From contig NC_092014.1 in the NCBI RefSeq assembly GCF_042242105.1, positions 4,837,874-4,901,873 on the forward strand: a DNA stretch of 64,000 bases, in the 5' to 3' direction. Below, one piece after another: positions 1 to 10,379 of this stretch. Every line of letters begins with the position of its first letter. Within the stretch, counting starts at the first letter, position 1. The translations under genes were made by a program, and so were the position numbers. Source of the stretch: Pempheris klunzingeri (taxonomy: Eukaryota > Chordata > Actinopteri > Acropomatiformes > Pempheridae). The notes under the pieces are model-generated. The model searched no databases. It was not told the DNA's origin and saw nothing but the letters and a program-made list of their open reading frames with translations.

Positions 1-2190
1 ACTAGAGTAGACTGGGACAAAGGGACTGGGGGGAGTGGAAAGAAAGATACAGTAGAGTACAGTACAGTACAACAAAGAAGAAAGAATGAATGTTGGACAA
101 AGGGATACAGTGACAAAGGGGAGAAGTGTGTGAATGTGTGTGAGAAATGTCAGTTTGAATTCACAGGAGGGGAAATGTGTAAATAACACTCTTGTGGGTT
201 TAAAAAGCCAGCAAGAGAGTAAGAGTTTTCACAAATGCTGGAAAAAGGGAGAGAAAATCATAGGAATGAAAGGCTGGGGGAAGAAAAAAAGATGAATGTG
301 TGGGAAGGAGCAGGCAAAGAGAGGAATGCAGAGAATTGGTACTGAAACCCAAAAAAGACTGGCAATACTTGAATACTGTGGCTAACTTTAGGACAGTGCC
401 AGTGAAACATGACTCAGACAAACAGAGCAGATGAGTCATCTGCGCTCTGGCTTTAGACAAATTACCCAAAGCTCTTTGAAAAGCAGGGCTGGAAAAACAC
501 AAATTACAGTCATTTAGCTGAGCAGCTACCTAATAAGGTCTGTTTATATCAACGTGAACCAGATGCTTACATTTGTTTCTCTCAGCCCAGGGACAGTAGG
601 GCTTACAGTAGCGCTGGGGAATAAGAACAAGCCTGAGATCATCTGGGCTTAAGACCCAAGACTCTCAGGAAGGCAAAATGCCCCCTATCCTCCCTAAAAA
701 CTCACTTTTATCTTACAACCTCCTCTGAATGTGTTGTTGTTGGTCTTCAAAATGTTATTCTAATATTTAGTTTTAACCTTTTGTTGCTGCAATATCCTTG
801 CTTTAGTGCTATGAATGAGTCAGACAAAAAAAGGAAGATGGTATTCACATCTGGGTGTGGTGGATAAGCTTATGTGACTGTTTACACCCAGGTGTATGCT
901 GGAAAGGGTATATTTTCTATTTAATGGACCCTACCTTTCATATTTGTATCCCACTTTGGCACCTTCACTCGTTGAGGCATGTCGCTAGCATGTGGGAGCC
1001 TTCAGGGCTTTCTGGTAGGCAGCCGCTGTCCTGTTTGCTGCGTTTGACCTATTCATTCACCACGTCCTCCTCCTTATGTGAACTCTGTCACCCTTTATAC
1101 TGCGTGACCGAGCCAGGTGTAAATAGCAGAATAATTGCCATCTGGCTATTTACAAGTCTCTGCTAAAAGAAATATCAAAAGTCTTGTTCAATATTCAGGA
1201 AACTATGACACTTAAATAGAGAGTACGATAAAATTCCTTATTTCTTTCAGATCTCATTTTCTGTGAGATTTAAACTAATAATCTTTACATTTAATCTTTA
1301 AATGAGACAAGAGCATATCAGAATCTCTCTAGAATAAGTTGATAACAATAACTCCTGTGTTTTTAATAGTTCAGTTTCATGACGTTAAAACAATATGGTA
1401 TACAACAGCTAGCATTGCTACTAGCTATATTACTACCTACGTTGAAACAAACATGTCAGAGTTGACGAGGGATTTGAATTCAACAATTGTTTTAAGCCAA
1501 CTCTGGTACAACAAATCAAATAGTAACATATGTCTGCAATATTGTACATGGTCTGTTACAAGCAAATGAAATTAATAAATAAAAAATATTCAAGCAACTA
1601 ACCCCAATCAGATGCATTTAGACAAAGACAGCCCAGGTTCAAATTAACTTTTGCTGTTAAATATCAACTTTCCATAAACCTTCAGCACTGAATAAATCTT
1701 TAAAGTTTGAAACAACACATTCAATGTTCTCAATTTAGCAAAGTCACACGTGACTTTTCAAGACATGCCTCCTGAAGCCCCTGGATGACCCCAGGGTGTC
1801 CTTTGGGATCCCCTGACCCATACAAACAAACTGTAGAGAGAGCGTAGGCCTTTATTCTATTTAACCTATTTTCAGACGTTAGAACAATGAAGAAATTACA
1901 CAAGAACAACTCCTGTTGGTTTCATGACAGCAGCATCATGTGTAATACTACAGCACACAGTGATCACACAGTGTGCCTCGGTTTTACTTTTAACAGACAA
2001 TGTTTAGGCCTGTGTAGCAAAAATACTGCAATTGAGAGATATGAGGTAAAAACAAGCGAAAACCAAAAACTTTAACCAAAAAATGTACTAGATGCTGAGA
2101 GCTGATCCCGATAAGAATATCAAGATGAAAGTAAACCTGCTTACATTGAACATTTAAATACCTGAATAACTAAAAACTAAAACAGAAGTG
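1..2190. other. non-coding stretch, no gene seen
   Basis: AT-rich sequence with no open frame that looks like a protein and no exon with convincing splice sites. If the minus-strand exon proposed at 2844-3160 is real, this stretch would be its first intron. A poly-T run lies at about 2812-2828, next to that exon's donor. Confidence 0.5.
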
Positions 2191-2320
2191 TTGGAAGAAA
2201 CACTCAACTCTTAAGTGAAAGTAACAATACCACAGTGTAGAAATACTCTGTGAAGTAAAACTCCTGCATTGAAAACTTAACTCAAGTCAAAGTACAAAAG
2301 TATTAGACTTAAAATCATCA
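2191..2320 (+). repeat. dispersed teleost repeat fragment, family A
   Basis: The phrases 'gaaagtaacaatac', 'aaatactctgtgaagtaaaa', 'ctcctgcattgaaaacttaa' and 'agtacaaaagtattag' match, from memory, a very common fish repeat built of short near-palindromic words around 'agtaaaagtac'. Other parts of the same family appear at 28240-28410 (minus) and 53785-53890. The match is by recognition only; no database was searched. Confidence 0.5.
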
Positions 2321-2843
2321 CACAGATTAAAATTATTGATACAGCTGGTAAATGAGAGGCTTCCATGTATTATTCATGTAATTCTGCAAACTAACTAATA
2401 ACTAACTTAAATGATATGAGTAACATATTCAATTAAGCAGAAGCAGCTTCCCCCAAAGCTGGTGAGTAAATGTACTAATAACTAGTAAGCGTTAGCTAAC
2501 TTTACTATAGTTAACTTGGCTTAAAGTAGCCATTACAGCTCTGAAAATATAAAGAAAATCAGCCTAAATATTTCACTGGCTCCACTTTGTGCCTACATTA
2601 ATTGCCAGATGCAAGCTAGTGTAGTTAAGCTAACATTAATTGTGAAATGTAGCTTATCAGCTACAGACACACTGGACTGAGACTGAGTCCATCACCACAG
2701 CAGGTTATCAACTGACACAAGCATCCCGAAGACTGGGAAACTAACTGGTTTAATATTAATAACTATAAGTTACAGGACGAATACAACATCAAATGTGTTT
2801 TGGGCTCCTGTTTTTTTTTTTTTTTTTTCTGTCTTTAACTTAC

Positions 2844-3160
2844 CTCTTTATGTTGTTTTGTCTGACGCAGTAGAACAAAAACACCAACAGTCGGGCGGTT
2901 AACTGTCAAATTCTCCGTCAGGAAACGGTAACACAGCTCCGTTTAAAGAAACGCCTCCACAAACATCTTCAACTCTGACAAAGTCTCCCAGAAACAAAAA
3001 AAACAGCGACTTAATTCCTGAAGGATTTCCAGAAGTGAAGAGTGGAGCAGGATGTCATGACCGTGCGGGCTGAGGCGGAGAACCAGACCGACGTCTGTTG
3101 TGACAGCTCGGAGGTTTCACCGCTACAAATGTTGACAGAGCCAAGCCGGCCATATTGGAG
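2844..3160 (-). other. candidate non-coding first exon (minus strand)
   Basis: On the minus strand this segment ends in a near-consensus splice donor (exon ..AAAGAG, intron GTAAGT) at 2844/2843, and it starts beside a TATA-less promoter-like block. The minus strand holds only short ATG frames here, one of 32 codons and others under 20, so the exon would be 5'UTR with upstream ORFs. The coding exons would lie to the left, probably outside the window. A plus-strand reading is also possible: an ATG at 3057 opens a frame of about 40 codons running to a donor-like GGTGAGG at 3174. I cannot name the gene. Confidence 0.35.
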
Positions 3161-3180
3161 CCGGAAGACTTCCGGTGAGG
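3110..3180. promoter_or_regulatory. ETS-paired, possibly bidirectional promoter core
   Basis: The 15-bp stretch 3161-3175 is CCGGAAGACTTCCGG, an exact inverted pair of ETS (GABP/NRF2-type) sites with a one-base centre. It follows a GCCATATTGG block resembling a YY1/CArG-like element. No TATA box is present. Paired ETS and YY1-type sites are typical of housekeeping and bidirectional promoters. Here there is a donor on each side: a minus-strand GTAAGT at 2843 and a plus-strand GTGAGG at 3175. Confidence 0.45.
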
Positions 3181-3229
3181 GTTTACAAAATAAAGGTCTG
3201 CATCACGATATACTTTTTATTTTCACAAT

Positions 3230-4015
3230 TTTATTCATTTATTTTTATGTATTATGTATTATCATTATCATCATCATCATTATTATTACTATTAGCAGCA
3301 GTAGTAGTAGTATTATCATTTAATATAAAGATATTAATTGAGACCAAAAAAGATATTTTCGTCTGGAAACGGTTCATTATTGATTGTCCTCTTTATTCTT
3401 TCTTTATCAGTTTGTATACGAAGATAAAAATGAAAAATTATTTACTTCATGTATCATTATTATTATTATTATTATCAGTAGTAGTAGTAATAATAGTAGT
3501 AGTTGTAGTAAAAGGCAATGATTAGCTTTCACACAGCCGAATAATGTATGTTTTTATTGTTTAAATTATTAAAAAAAAAAACTATATAACTATATGTAAT
3601 ATATTTTCGCCCGGAAACGGTTCATAACTCAGTGTCCTCTTTTGTACTTTGTCCCTATTCTTTCTGTCTTTATTCATTTGTATACGACCATAGAAATGAC
3701 GTTGAACACTTTGAAACTACTACTAGTAGTCAATAGTGCTATTTCATTTATTTGGTGTATTATTACTAGTGTTATTGTCATTATTATCATTATTATTATT
3801 ACAAATAAAATGCAATATAATGATGTAATGTATAGAGGTGATGTATAAAGGATATGTGCTTTTCTTGTTTATTGAAAAATACCATGCATAATATCAGTAC
3901 CAAAATACATTTTCATCAGGAAATAGTGCATAGCAGACAGTTTTAATTCTTTATTTATTTATGTAGTTTCCTTGTACACGACCACAGAATGATGTTGTAC
4001 AGTTTGAAACTGTTT
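3230..4015 (+). repeat. degenerate tandem repeat with trinucleotide runs
   Basis: At least three diverged copies of one unit start near 3350, 3604 and 3905. Shared landmarks, in order: a 'ttttcg(t/c)ctggaaacggttcat' block, a 'tgtcctctttat' block, a 'tttgtataCGA' block, then 'aaatga' and TAT/TAG/ATC trinucleotide runs (3262-3318, 3455-3512, 3765-3803). The third copy is the most diverged. The frames crossing these runs encode poly-Ile/Ser/Val and are artefacts. Confidence 0.6.
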
Positions 4016-4099
4016 CCGGTCTCGGTCTAGCGGTGGTTCTCGGCACAGAGCATGTGGTCATAATAAAACACAGAGCGCCCTCTGATGGTGATGAGCATG

Positions 4100-5367
4100 T
4101 ATCCTCCATGAACCTCCTCTCCTGAGCTGCTATTCAGGCCTGCTGACACACAGTGGAGCCATCTGGTCGTGAATAACTATGTCAGTGTTCAGCCCAACAG
4201 GCATGTGACATAGGATTGAAAGCAAAACCATTTCTCAGTTAAGTTATGTATTACCTTTAATGATATTTTATATGAGGTCATTAAATGTTGTCAAATGAGC
4301 ACGAGGTAAATTCATTTGTGGTGCAGCTTCAAGGCCCAAGTTCATCTTGTTATATTAGTCACAAACCTACGTCCTTGCATCAGTGCAGTGTTATTCACTC
4401 ATAACTACTACGACTACATCTACAGCCTTAGGAACTCAAACATTAGACAACATAGACGTATGCCATCAACATCATAATATCATGTAAATAAAGACTAATT
4501 TGTTATTGCACTTAAGAAACCATGTGACAGATTCATATTGTTTTCCATTTACAACACCAGTAGCCGGTAAAGTCACCAGTTAATGTCAAACCTTTCAAAA
4601 AGAGAGAGACCAGGTTTTAGAATTGTTCCTTCGGTCTGTTTCGTCACGTGTGAGGGACCAAAACTCCCTCAAAACACAACAAAATGCTTTTAAGGGAAAC
4701 CCTCTGGGCTTTGGTACAATTTGCAGTATAGCAAGCAGCCCAAAATAAACCCAATCTGACCTTATCACTGGGCAGACAAGGTCCAGACAGGGGGAGGGAG
4801 GCAGAGGGATAATTCTTTATTCCAATGGGTCATTTTAGGAAAAAAAAAAAAAAAAAAAGCGCTCAGAAATGTGGCTGGTATGTCCGGATTGTTCCATATT
4901 TGATAAATAATTTCAGACGGTCTGGAGACTATCAGCAGCAGAGGCAGAACCCCTGACCCCTGTGCTCCACCAGCACAATGTGTGTGTGTATGTATTGTGC
5001 ATGGACGTGTGTGTTTGTGCACGCATATTTACGCCCGTTGAACCCATTGTCTCAGAGTCTGTTATCATTATGCAGCAGTTTCCTCCTGCTGGGGTGAGGG
5101 CGAGGGAGAGACAGAGAAATAGGGATACACTCAATCATCAGATGTTCAACAATGAAGAGTCTATAAAGTTGACAAGCTCATCGCTCCTGAGGCCAATTCC
5201 ACTGACTTTCACCAGAGCGACATTTTTTTATGCACTCTTTCATGCCTGGCATTTCCCTCCTCTCCTCACTTCAGCACACACACACACAGACCCTGCTTAT
5301 CTACCAAGCTGGTGCCCCAGACACAACCACAGTACGCAAACAAACAGCTGACGTCATGGGCACACAT

Positions 5368-5407
<40 letters not shown>

Positions 5408-6190
5408 ACACACAAGCTTTCCCATTTCTGGCCTGAAGTCACAGGGTTGGAATGTGATCAAAAATAGAGTGAGAGTGAAATGTGTGTATGTGGGGTGGTG
5501 TTTGTTTTTGAGACCAAGAGTGTGACAGAGGGAGGGTGGGTAAAAGGGGCACGGGGAGGAGGGAAGGGAGAAACGAGGAGGGCAATAGAGAGTGCAATCT
5601 TTGAACAGACACCGGTGCAGACGGTGACACACACACACACACACACACATACAGAGCCTGAGTCATCACCATTTATCTCTTATCAAGGCCTAAAAGGCAG
5701 CACATAGTAAATCCACCCGTCAGACGTTTGCACTGTTCTGCAGGTGTGCACACTGTACAAGTTACAACGTACAGTAACATTATGCAATGCTGATTATTTA
5801 CATGCGATAACTTTTATTTACACACGGCAAATCTGACAAGACCCTGGTTTGTTTGTTTTGCTCCTGGATGGAGTTCACTCGGCCGGCTCATAGTGAACAA
5901 ATGCTTTCTCATATTGAAAATGTTTATATGTTTATTATATTTGACATCTATGCTGTCTGTCATCACCTCCAGTAAACATTCAGCAGACTCAGGACAGCAA
6001 AGACTCACGAAAAACAATAAGTGATCAAATAAACTTCCATCTGCTGTGGAGCTTAAGCTCATTCCATATTCAATACTACATACTAATAGTATAGTTTTTG
6101 CTCATATTGTCATACATACCGTCATTTTTAAAGAACACTAGTTGCATGGCTCTGGGGAAAGCACTGTTGGTCAGTCCATCTTTCAGTCCT
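4100..6190. other. non-coding stretch with CA microsatellites
   Basis: No gene seen. It contains a poly-A run (about 4841-4858), a (CA)n tract at 5369-5405, a short (CA)n at 5627-5650, and a consensus CRE palindrome TGACGTCA at 5349-5356 just before the first CA tract. Whether that single CRE is used cannot be judged from sequence. Confidence 0.6.
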
Positions 6191-6194
6191 TTGA

Positions 6195-6292
6195 CTGTTG
6201 AATAAATTGCCGTAGAATCTAATACAGACATTCATGTTCGCCAGAGGATGAATCCTAATTACTTTGGAGATGCCCTGATGTTTCCTTTAGCG
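6195..6292 (+). repeat. dispersed teleost repeat B, left part (interrupted)
   Basis: It carries the recognisable phrases 'acagacattcatgttcgcc', 'agaggatgaatcctaat' and 'actttggagatgccctgatg', which belong to a frequent fish repeat. The repeat stops at CTTTAGCG, where the hAT element begins, and resumes at 7328. A second copy of the family lies in pdgfb intron 2 near 45780-45995. Confidence 0.6.
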
Positions 6293-7327
6293 CAGGGGTG
6301 TCCAAACTACGGCCCACGGTCCAATTTTCATTGGCCTGCAGGAAATTTCTCAAAATGTATTGTAATACGGCCCACACAGGGAACTTGTGCTGGACTGTAT
6401 TGTACTTCTTAGTCTCACCACTAGGTGGAGTAACTGTCTCCACCTACCTGTGAATGAGGCAGCTTCTCTATAAAATGAGTAACCGAAGAAGAAATGTGCT
6501 ACAGGTGACCCAAAATGGCAGAATTAAGGAAACATAAGAGAGCGAGTGAAGAAAGTTTCAGACGCAGTGTGCGATGAGAACACAGCTAATAACTAATGAA
6601 GATCACTTTTGCATTACGGAGGAGCTGCTTGATGTTAGCAGTCTAAAGAGCACCACGACGGGTGAGGATGTTTTTGAAGCTGTGCCAGATGCAGTTGGCA
6701 TGATGGGACTTAAATGGGACGAGCTGTGTGGAGGTACGACGGATGGAGCTCCAGCTGGGACAGGTGAGCGCAAAGGAATCTACGGTGTCCGCCGAGAGGC
6801 AAGAAAGTGGAGATAAGGCTGTTAATTCGAGCACCAGGGCTCTAGCTCAGACTATTTCAAGCTTCCCTCTCTGATGCTGATGCTGATGCTGGGGGTGGGG
6901 GGTGCTCTACCATTCTCATATGCGCTGGCTAAGTCGTGGCTCTGTGCTGCAGCAGTTTTATTCCCTGAGATCAGAAATGGACCAGTTTTGAAGAGAGAAG
7001 GACCTCTTCATGAGCTCAGTGACCCTCTCTGGTTGGCATTTTTAGTGGATCTCACAGATCAACTGAACAAGAGCCTACGAGGCAAAGACCAGCTTGTACC
7101 ACAACTGATAAATGAAAGCCCACTAATGGAAAGACTGTTTTTTTTCTTGAATCATATTCAGTTATCAAGCAGAATTTACCTACATTTGATTGATTTTGCC
7201 AACTTTAATCCACTAGAGGTGAGGCGATATACGTCACCTCTAGTGGATTAAAGTTAGCAGTATAGCTCATTTCTAGTGAGTGGCCCAGTCCTTTGTATGT
7301 TTTTCTGTATGTGGCCCTCAGTGGTGG
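6293..7327 (+). mobile_element. internally deleted hAT-superfamily transposon
   Basis: The left end CAGGGGTGTCCAAACTACGG is the hAT-Charlie-type terminal sequence. It is followed by remnants of a GTF2IRD2/ZBED-like transposase: an N-terminal 'MAELRKHK' (about 6514), a frame at 6574-6816 with 'EELLDVSS', 'TTTGEDVFEAV' and 'LKWDELCGGTTDGAPAGTG', and a frame at 6874-7251 with 'WLAFLVDLTDQLNKSLRGK'. An 8-bp near-duplication flanks it (ctttagcg 6285-6292, ctttagtg 7328-7335), the usual hAT target-site length. The right terminal repeat is missing after 'gtggccctcagtgg', and the transposase is broken into pieces, so it cannot move itself. Confidence 0.8.
7201..7255. repeat. perfect 22-bp inverted repeat (hairpin) inside the hAT
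   Basis: Arms 7201-7222 and 7234-7255 are exact reverse complements around an 11-nt spacer. The hairpin lies in the transposase remnant, where the left arm encodes 'NFNPLEV' and the right arm brings the stop. Confidence 0.95.
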
Positions 7328-7500
7328 CTTTAGTGCCACCAGCAGCTCAACATTTCTGCTAATTCAGTGAAATGTCTAAACATCTCCTCACTGGATTGGC
7401 AGAACGTTTGTACGGACATTCATTGCTCTCATATGATGTAAGCTGCTGACTCTGGTGATCTCCTGACTTTCCTTTTAATGCCACCATGAGGTGCTGATTT
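7328..7500 (+). repeat. dispersed teleost repeat B, right part
   Basis: It continues the repeat broken at 6292: 'gtgccaccagcagctcaaca', 'agtgaaatgtctaaacatct', 'tggtgatctcctgacttt' and 'aatgccaccatgagg'. Joined to the left part it reads as one element, so the hAT inserted later. Confidence 0.6.
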
Positions 7501-9300
7501 AAAAGCAGTATGTGGGACTGCAGATACATGTGCCAAATGGACATTGGACATCCATTATAAAGACTATAATCCATTACATCTCACAAAGAAAAAGCAAGAT
7601 ATTATTTTTTTTCTTTAGAAGATTTTGATTAGATTATTTTAATCTCAATTAGATAATTAGTTAATATTCTAAAACATAATTAGTCTTTTGAACCTTTCTG
7701 GTATTGTCCTGTTTTAAACATTTTTGCACATACAGATAGCTCTGCCGATTCCCTCATGCATTGCATTGTGGAACAGTAGTGTTCATCCACAGTGCATTCA
7801 AAAATCAAGAGGGTTTAGTATGTATGCAAACTGTTTTGAGATAATAAGGTTTGGGGTTAGGGCAACTTAAAACCTGCATTGAATTAGTGTGTAATACAGA
7901 AGTGGGACATGGCCTTAAATGAGAAAGTACAGGTGGATCGAGTGGGTGGAGGAGGGCTTATAAAAGGCTTAATAAGCAACAGAAGTGGTATAGTAGTGAT
8001 GAACATTTGCAACAGTGTTACAGCAGAGCAGATTACCAGATTAGTTAGGCAACCCTATGGCAAAGGGAGCCTTGGATATATGTTGCAGCGAACAGAGGGT
8101 GTCGTGTGAGCTCATCGTCTGCCTGATCTGGCTCGCAGGCTTTGCTTCATTTATTCTGGGTCACATTCACTAAATATTTCATGATGTCTGGTGGGTATCT
8201 TAAATTTAGATTGTTAAATCTGGGATGGAGTCCAGACATCTATGGTTACCACCTGATAAGTGTTTACACTGTTGGCCAAACAGTAGACAAAATCTCTCAA
8301 AACTATCATGTGGCCTGCTCAAGTGTTCTTGAGTGAGAACCTGTAACTCTCACTGTAGAATTAACATACCTAGATAAGAGAATAAGACTTGAGACAGCTT
8401 TCTTTGGCACCTTATGGCCTTTAAAAATGAAGAGAGGTAGACATACCGTCCAACCACAGGCTCCATCTGCAAAGTGGTGCACAGATCTGCCAGAAACTAT
8501 TTTCCCTTTGATGCTTCTTTAGGATGACTATCAGAGAGGCTGAGAACTGACAGTATTTACAAGAAATCTAAAGGAAAGCAATACGGAACAGACATGATGA
8601 TTAATTGGAAAGATAGCAATATTTTTTCCGGTCCAATCAGCCCTCTCATGACTTGGAAAAACTCCCCATAGCCCTTATATTGTGACCCCTCCTCACCATG
8701 GCGATGACCATAGAGCGTCGGTGGGGTTTCCCTCATTGAGGAAATGAAGAAACGTCCAATGAATGTTGATGGAGTTGCCATGTTAGCTGCTTTTATTTTT
8801 TTTTCTCAAAGAATGCCCAACCGTACAGTCTTTCATGAGAAAGCTGAGGGGCATTTCCACCCTCAGATGTGTTTTCCTGCAAGGAAGATGACACAGAATG
8901 ACCTTTTGTAATTTTTGGAATGTGCGTAAACAGGATGGATTTTCCTTCCATAGCAGCCGACAAGCACAACAGGTTCACCCGAATAACAAAAAAAAAATCC
9001 TCACTCACCCTTACTGACTTCCCTGCGAGCTGTTTTCATTGGCACTACCTTTTACTAAAGAAGTTAAGTGTTAACAACATGTCGGTAATGTAGATGGAAA
9101 CGGATGTTGCTGTTTTTCTTTTAGTATTATATAAGCCTCTATTCATCTTAACTATATTAATTTCACAGACAAATATCTCAAAGTCTAGACTAATAGAACA
9201 AACGTTATCTTAATTTGTGAACTGACCCTATAACACACATTTGCTCACCATTAGTCTACGTAAAATGCAAAGCTCTTTTGCAATACGGGTCATGAGCAGG
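7501..9300. other. non-coding stretch, no gene seen
   Basis: No coding frame, RNA gene or recognisable transposon. The short open frames present have no family resemblance. Confidence 0.5.
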
Positions 9301-9311
9301 GCTCAACTTGA

Positions 9312-9320
9312 TGACATCAC
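9312..9320 (+). promoter_or_regulatory. CRE-like motif TGACATCAC
   Basis: First of the TGACATCAC motifs found within 860 bp (also 9447-9455, its mirror at 9460-9468, and 10162-10170). ATF/CREB/bZIP-type half-site spacing; function inferred only from the motif and its clustering. Confidence 0.3.
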
Positions 9321-9446
9321 CCGCAGCGTGGCGCACATTTTAATCTTCTGAGACACACACAGTGGCCCCAGTAGCTTAAGCTACCCTGAGACCAGTGTGA
9401 CAGCATCGTACCGCCGGGTTAATCCTCTCCCGGTCTAGCAGGACAC

Positions 9447-9468
9447 TGACATCACTGCAGTGATGTCA
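9447..9468. promoter_or_regulatory. perfect 22-bp palindrome of two CRE-like sites
   Basis: Positions 9447-9468 equal their own reverse complement. The palindrome consists of TGACATCAC and its mirror GTGATGTCA around a central PstI-like CTGCAG. A donor-like AAG/GTGAGT follows at about 9473. Confidence 0.6.
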
Positions 9469-10039
9469 TCAAGGTGAGTCAGTCTGTGAGATGTGGAAGA
9501 GGGGGTCTAGGAGTGAATAACAGACATACACCTGTGGCATGTCGCAATGCCACAGAGAAGCATTCTGGGAAGACGTATAGTAAATCTGTACGTCTCAGTC
9601 TCACTGCTCTCATCACTTCATTCCCAGTATCTGTTTTCAGATAAAGGAGCTCTGATAAACCTTCAGTGTGCTTCAGATATAGCACCAACCTAGCTGGTGA
9701 ACATAGTGGAGCGTTTAGCTAGAAAAGTAAATATTGAACTTAAATTCATCAGGTGACCAGAGGCCCGGCTCCACATGAATGCTAATGTTCCTCTGTGTCT
9801 AGTGGGTGTTTAAGTGCGCAGCTATTTGTTAAAACGTTCACCATAACGACTTCATTGAGTGATAATATGTCACTATTGCGCTTACAGCTTTTTTGGTGCA
9901 GTGAATTTGTGATTATGCAAAGACAAAAATATGTTTAAGTGTGTGTGTACGTGTACATAAAGTGTCAGATATTACACACAGTTATGTCATTTTATGTTTC
10001 CGTCACTGACAGAGAGAGACTGAAGAGAGGGACAGAAAC

Positions 10040-10072
10040 AAGAGTGTCTGTGTGTGTGTGTGTGTGTGTGTG
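10040..10072 (+). repeat. (GT)n microsatellite
   Basis: About 12 GT units just upstream of the candidate promoter at 10.16 kb. Confidence 0.9.
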
Positions 10073-10159
10073 GTACAGGGGCCAGTAAGTCCTTGTCACA
10101 TATTGTCACTTATTAACTAAAGCCTCCCTGCAGTCTCGCCGGTGGGGGAATTCTTTATG

Positions 10160-10338
10160 AGTGACATCACAGGTAGTGGACAGACAGAGAGACGAAGAAG
10201 GAGGAGAAGCACAGGGGGTTTCAGACAGCCAGCGGAAAAACTCCTTAAAAGGAGATCTGTGTTGTTTTTCGCTTCGGTCCACCGCCGTCAAACAACATCA
10301 TCTGCACTTCCTCAGATTGTCCTGTGGGATGAGTAGAC
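10160..10338 (+). promoter_or_regulatory. candidate promoter and first exon (gene unknown)
   Basis: In order: a CRE-like TGACATCAC at 10162, a TATA-like 'cttaaaagga' near 10242, a GC-richer segment, an ATG at 10328 (ATGAGTAGACCG), and a near-consensus donor TAG/GTGAGT at 10337/10338. This looks like a first exon with only a few start codons before the intron. I found no downstream exon that fits its phase. The donor lies in a 7-bp inverted repeat (ACCGGTA...TACCGGT). Confidence 0.25.
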
Positions 10339-10379
10339 CGGTAGGTGAGTACCGGTCACCTCCATGTTAGTCCAAATCC

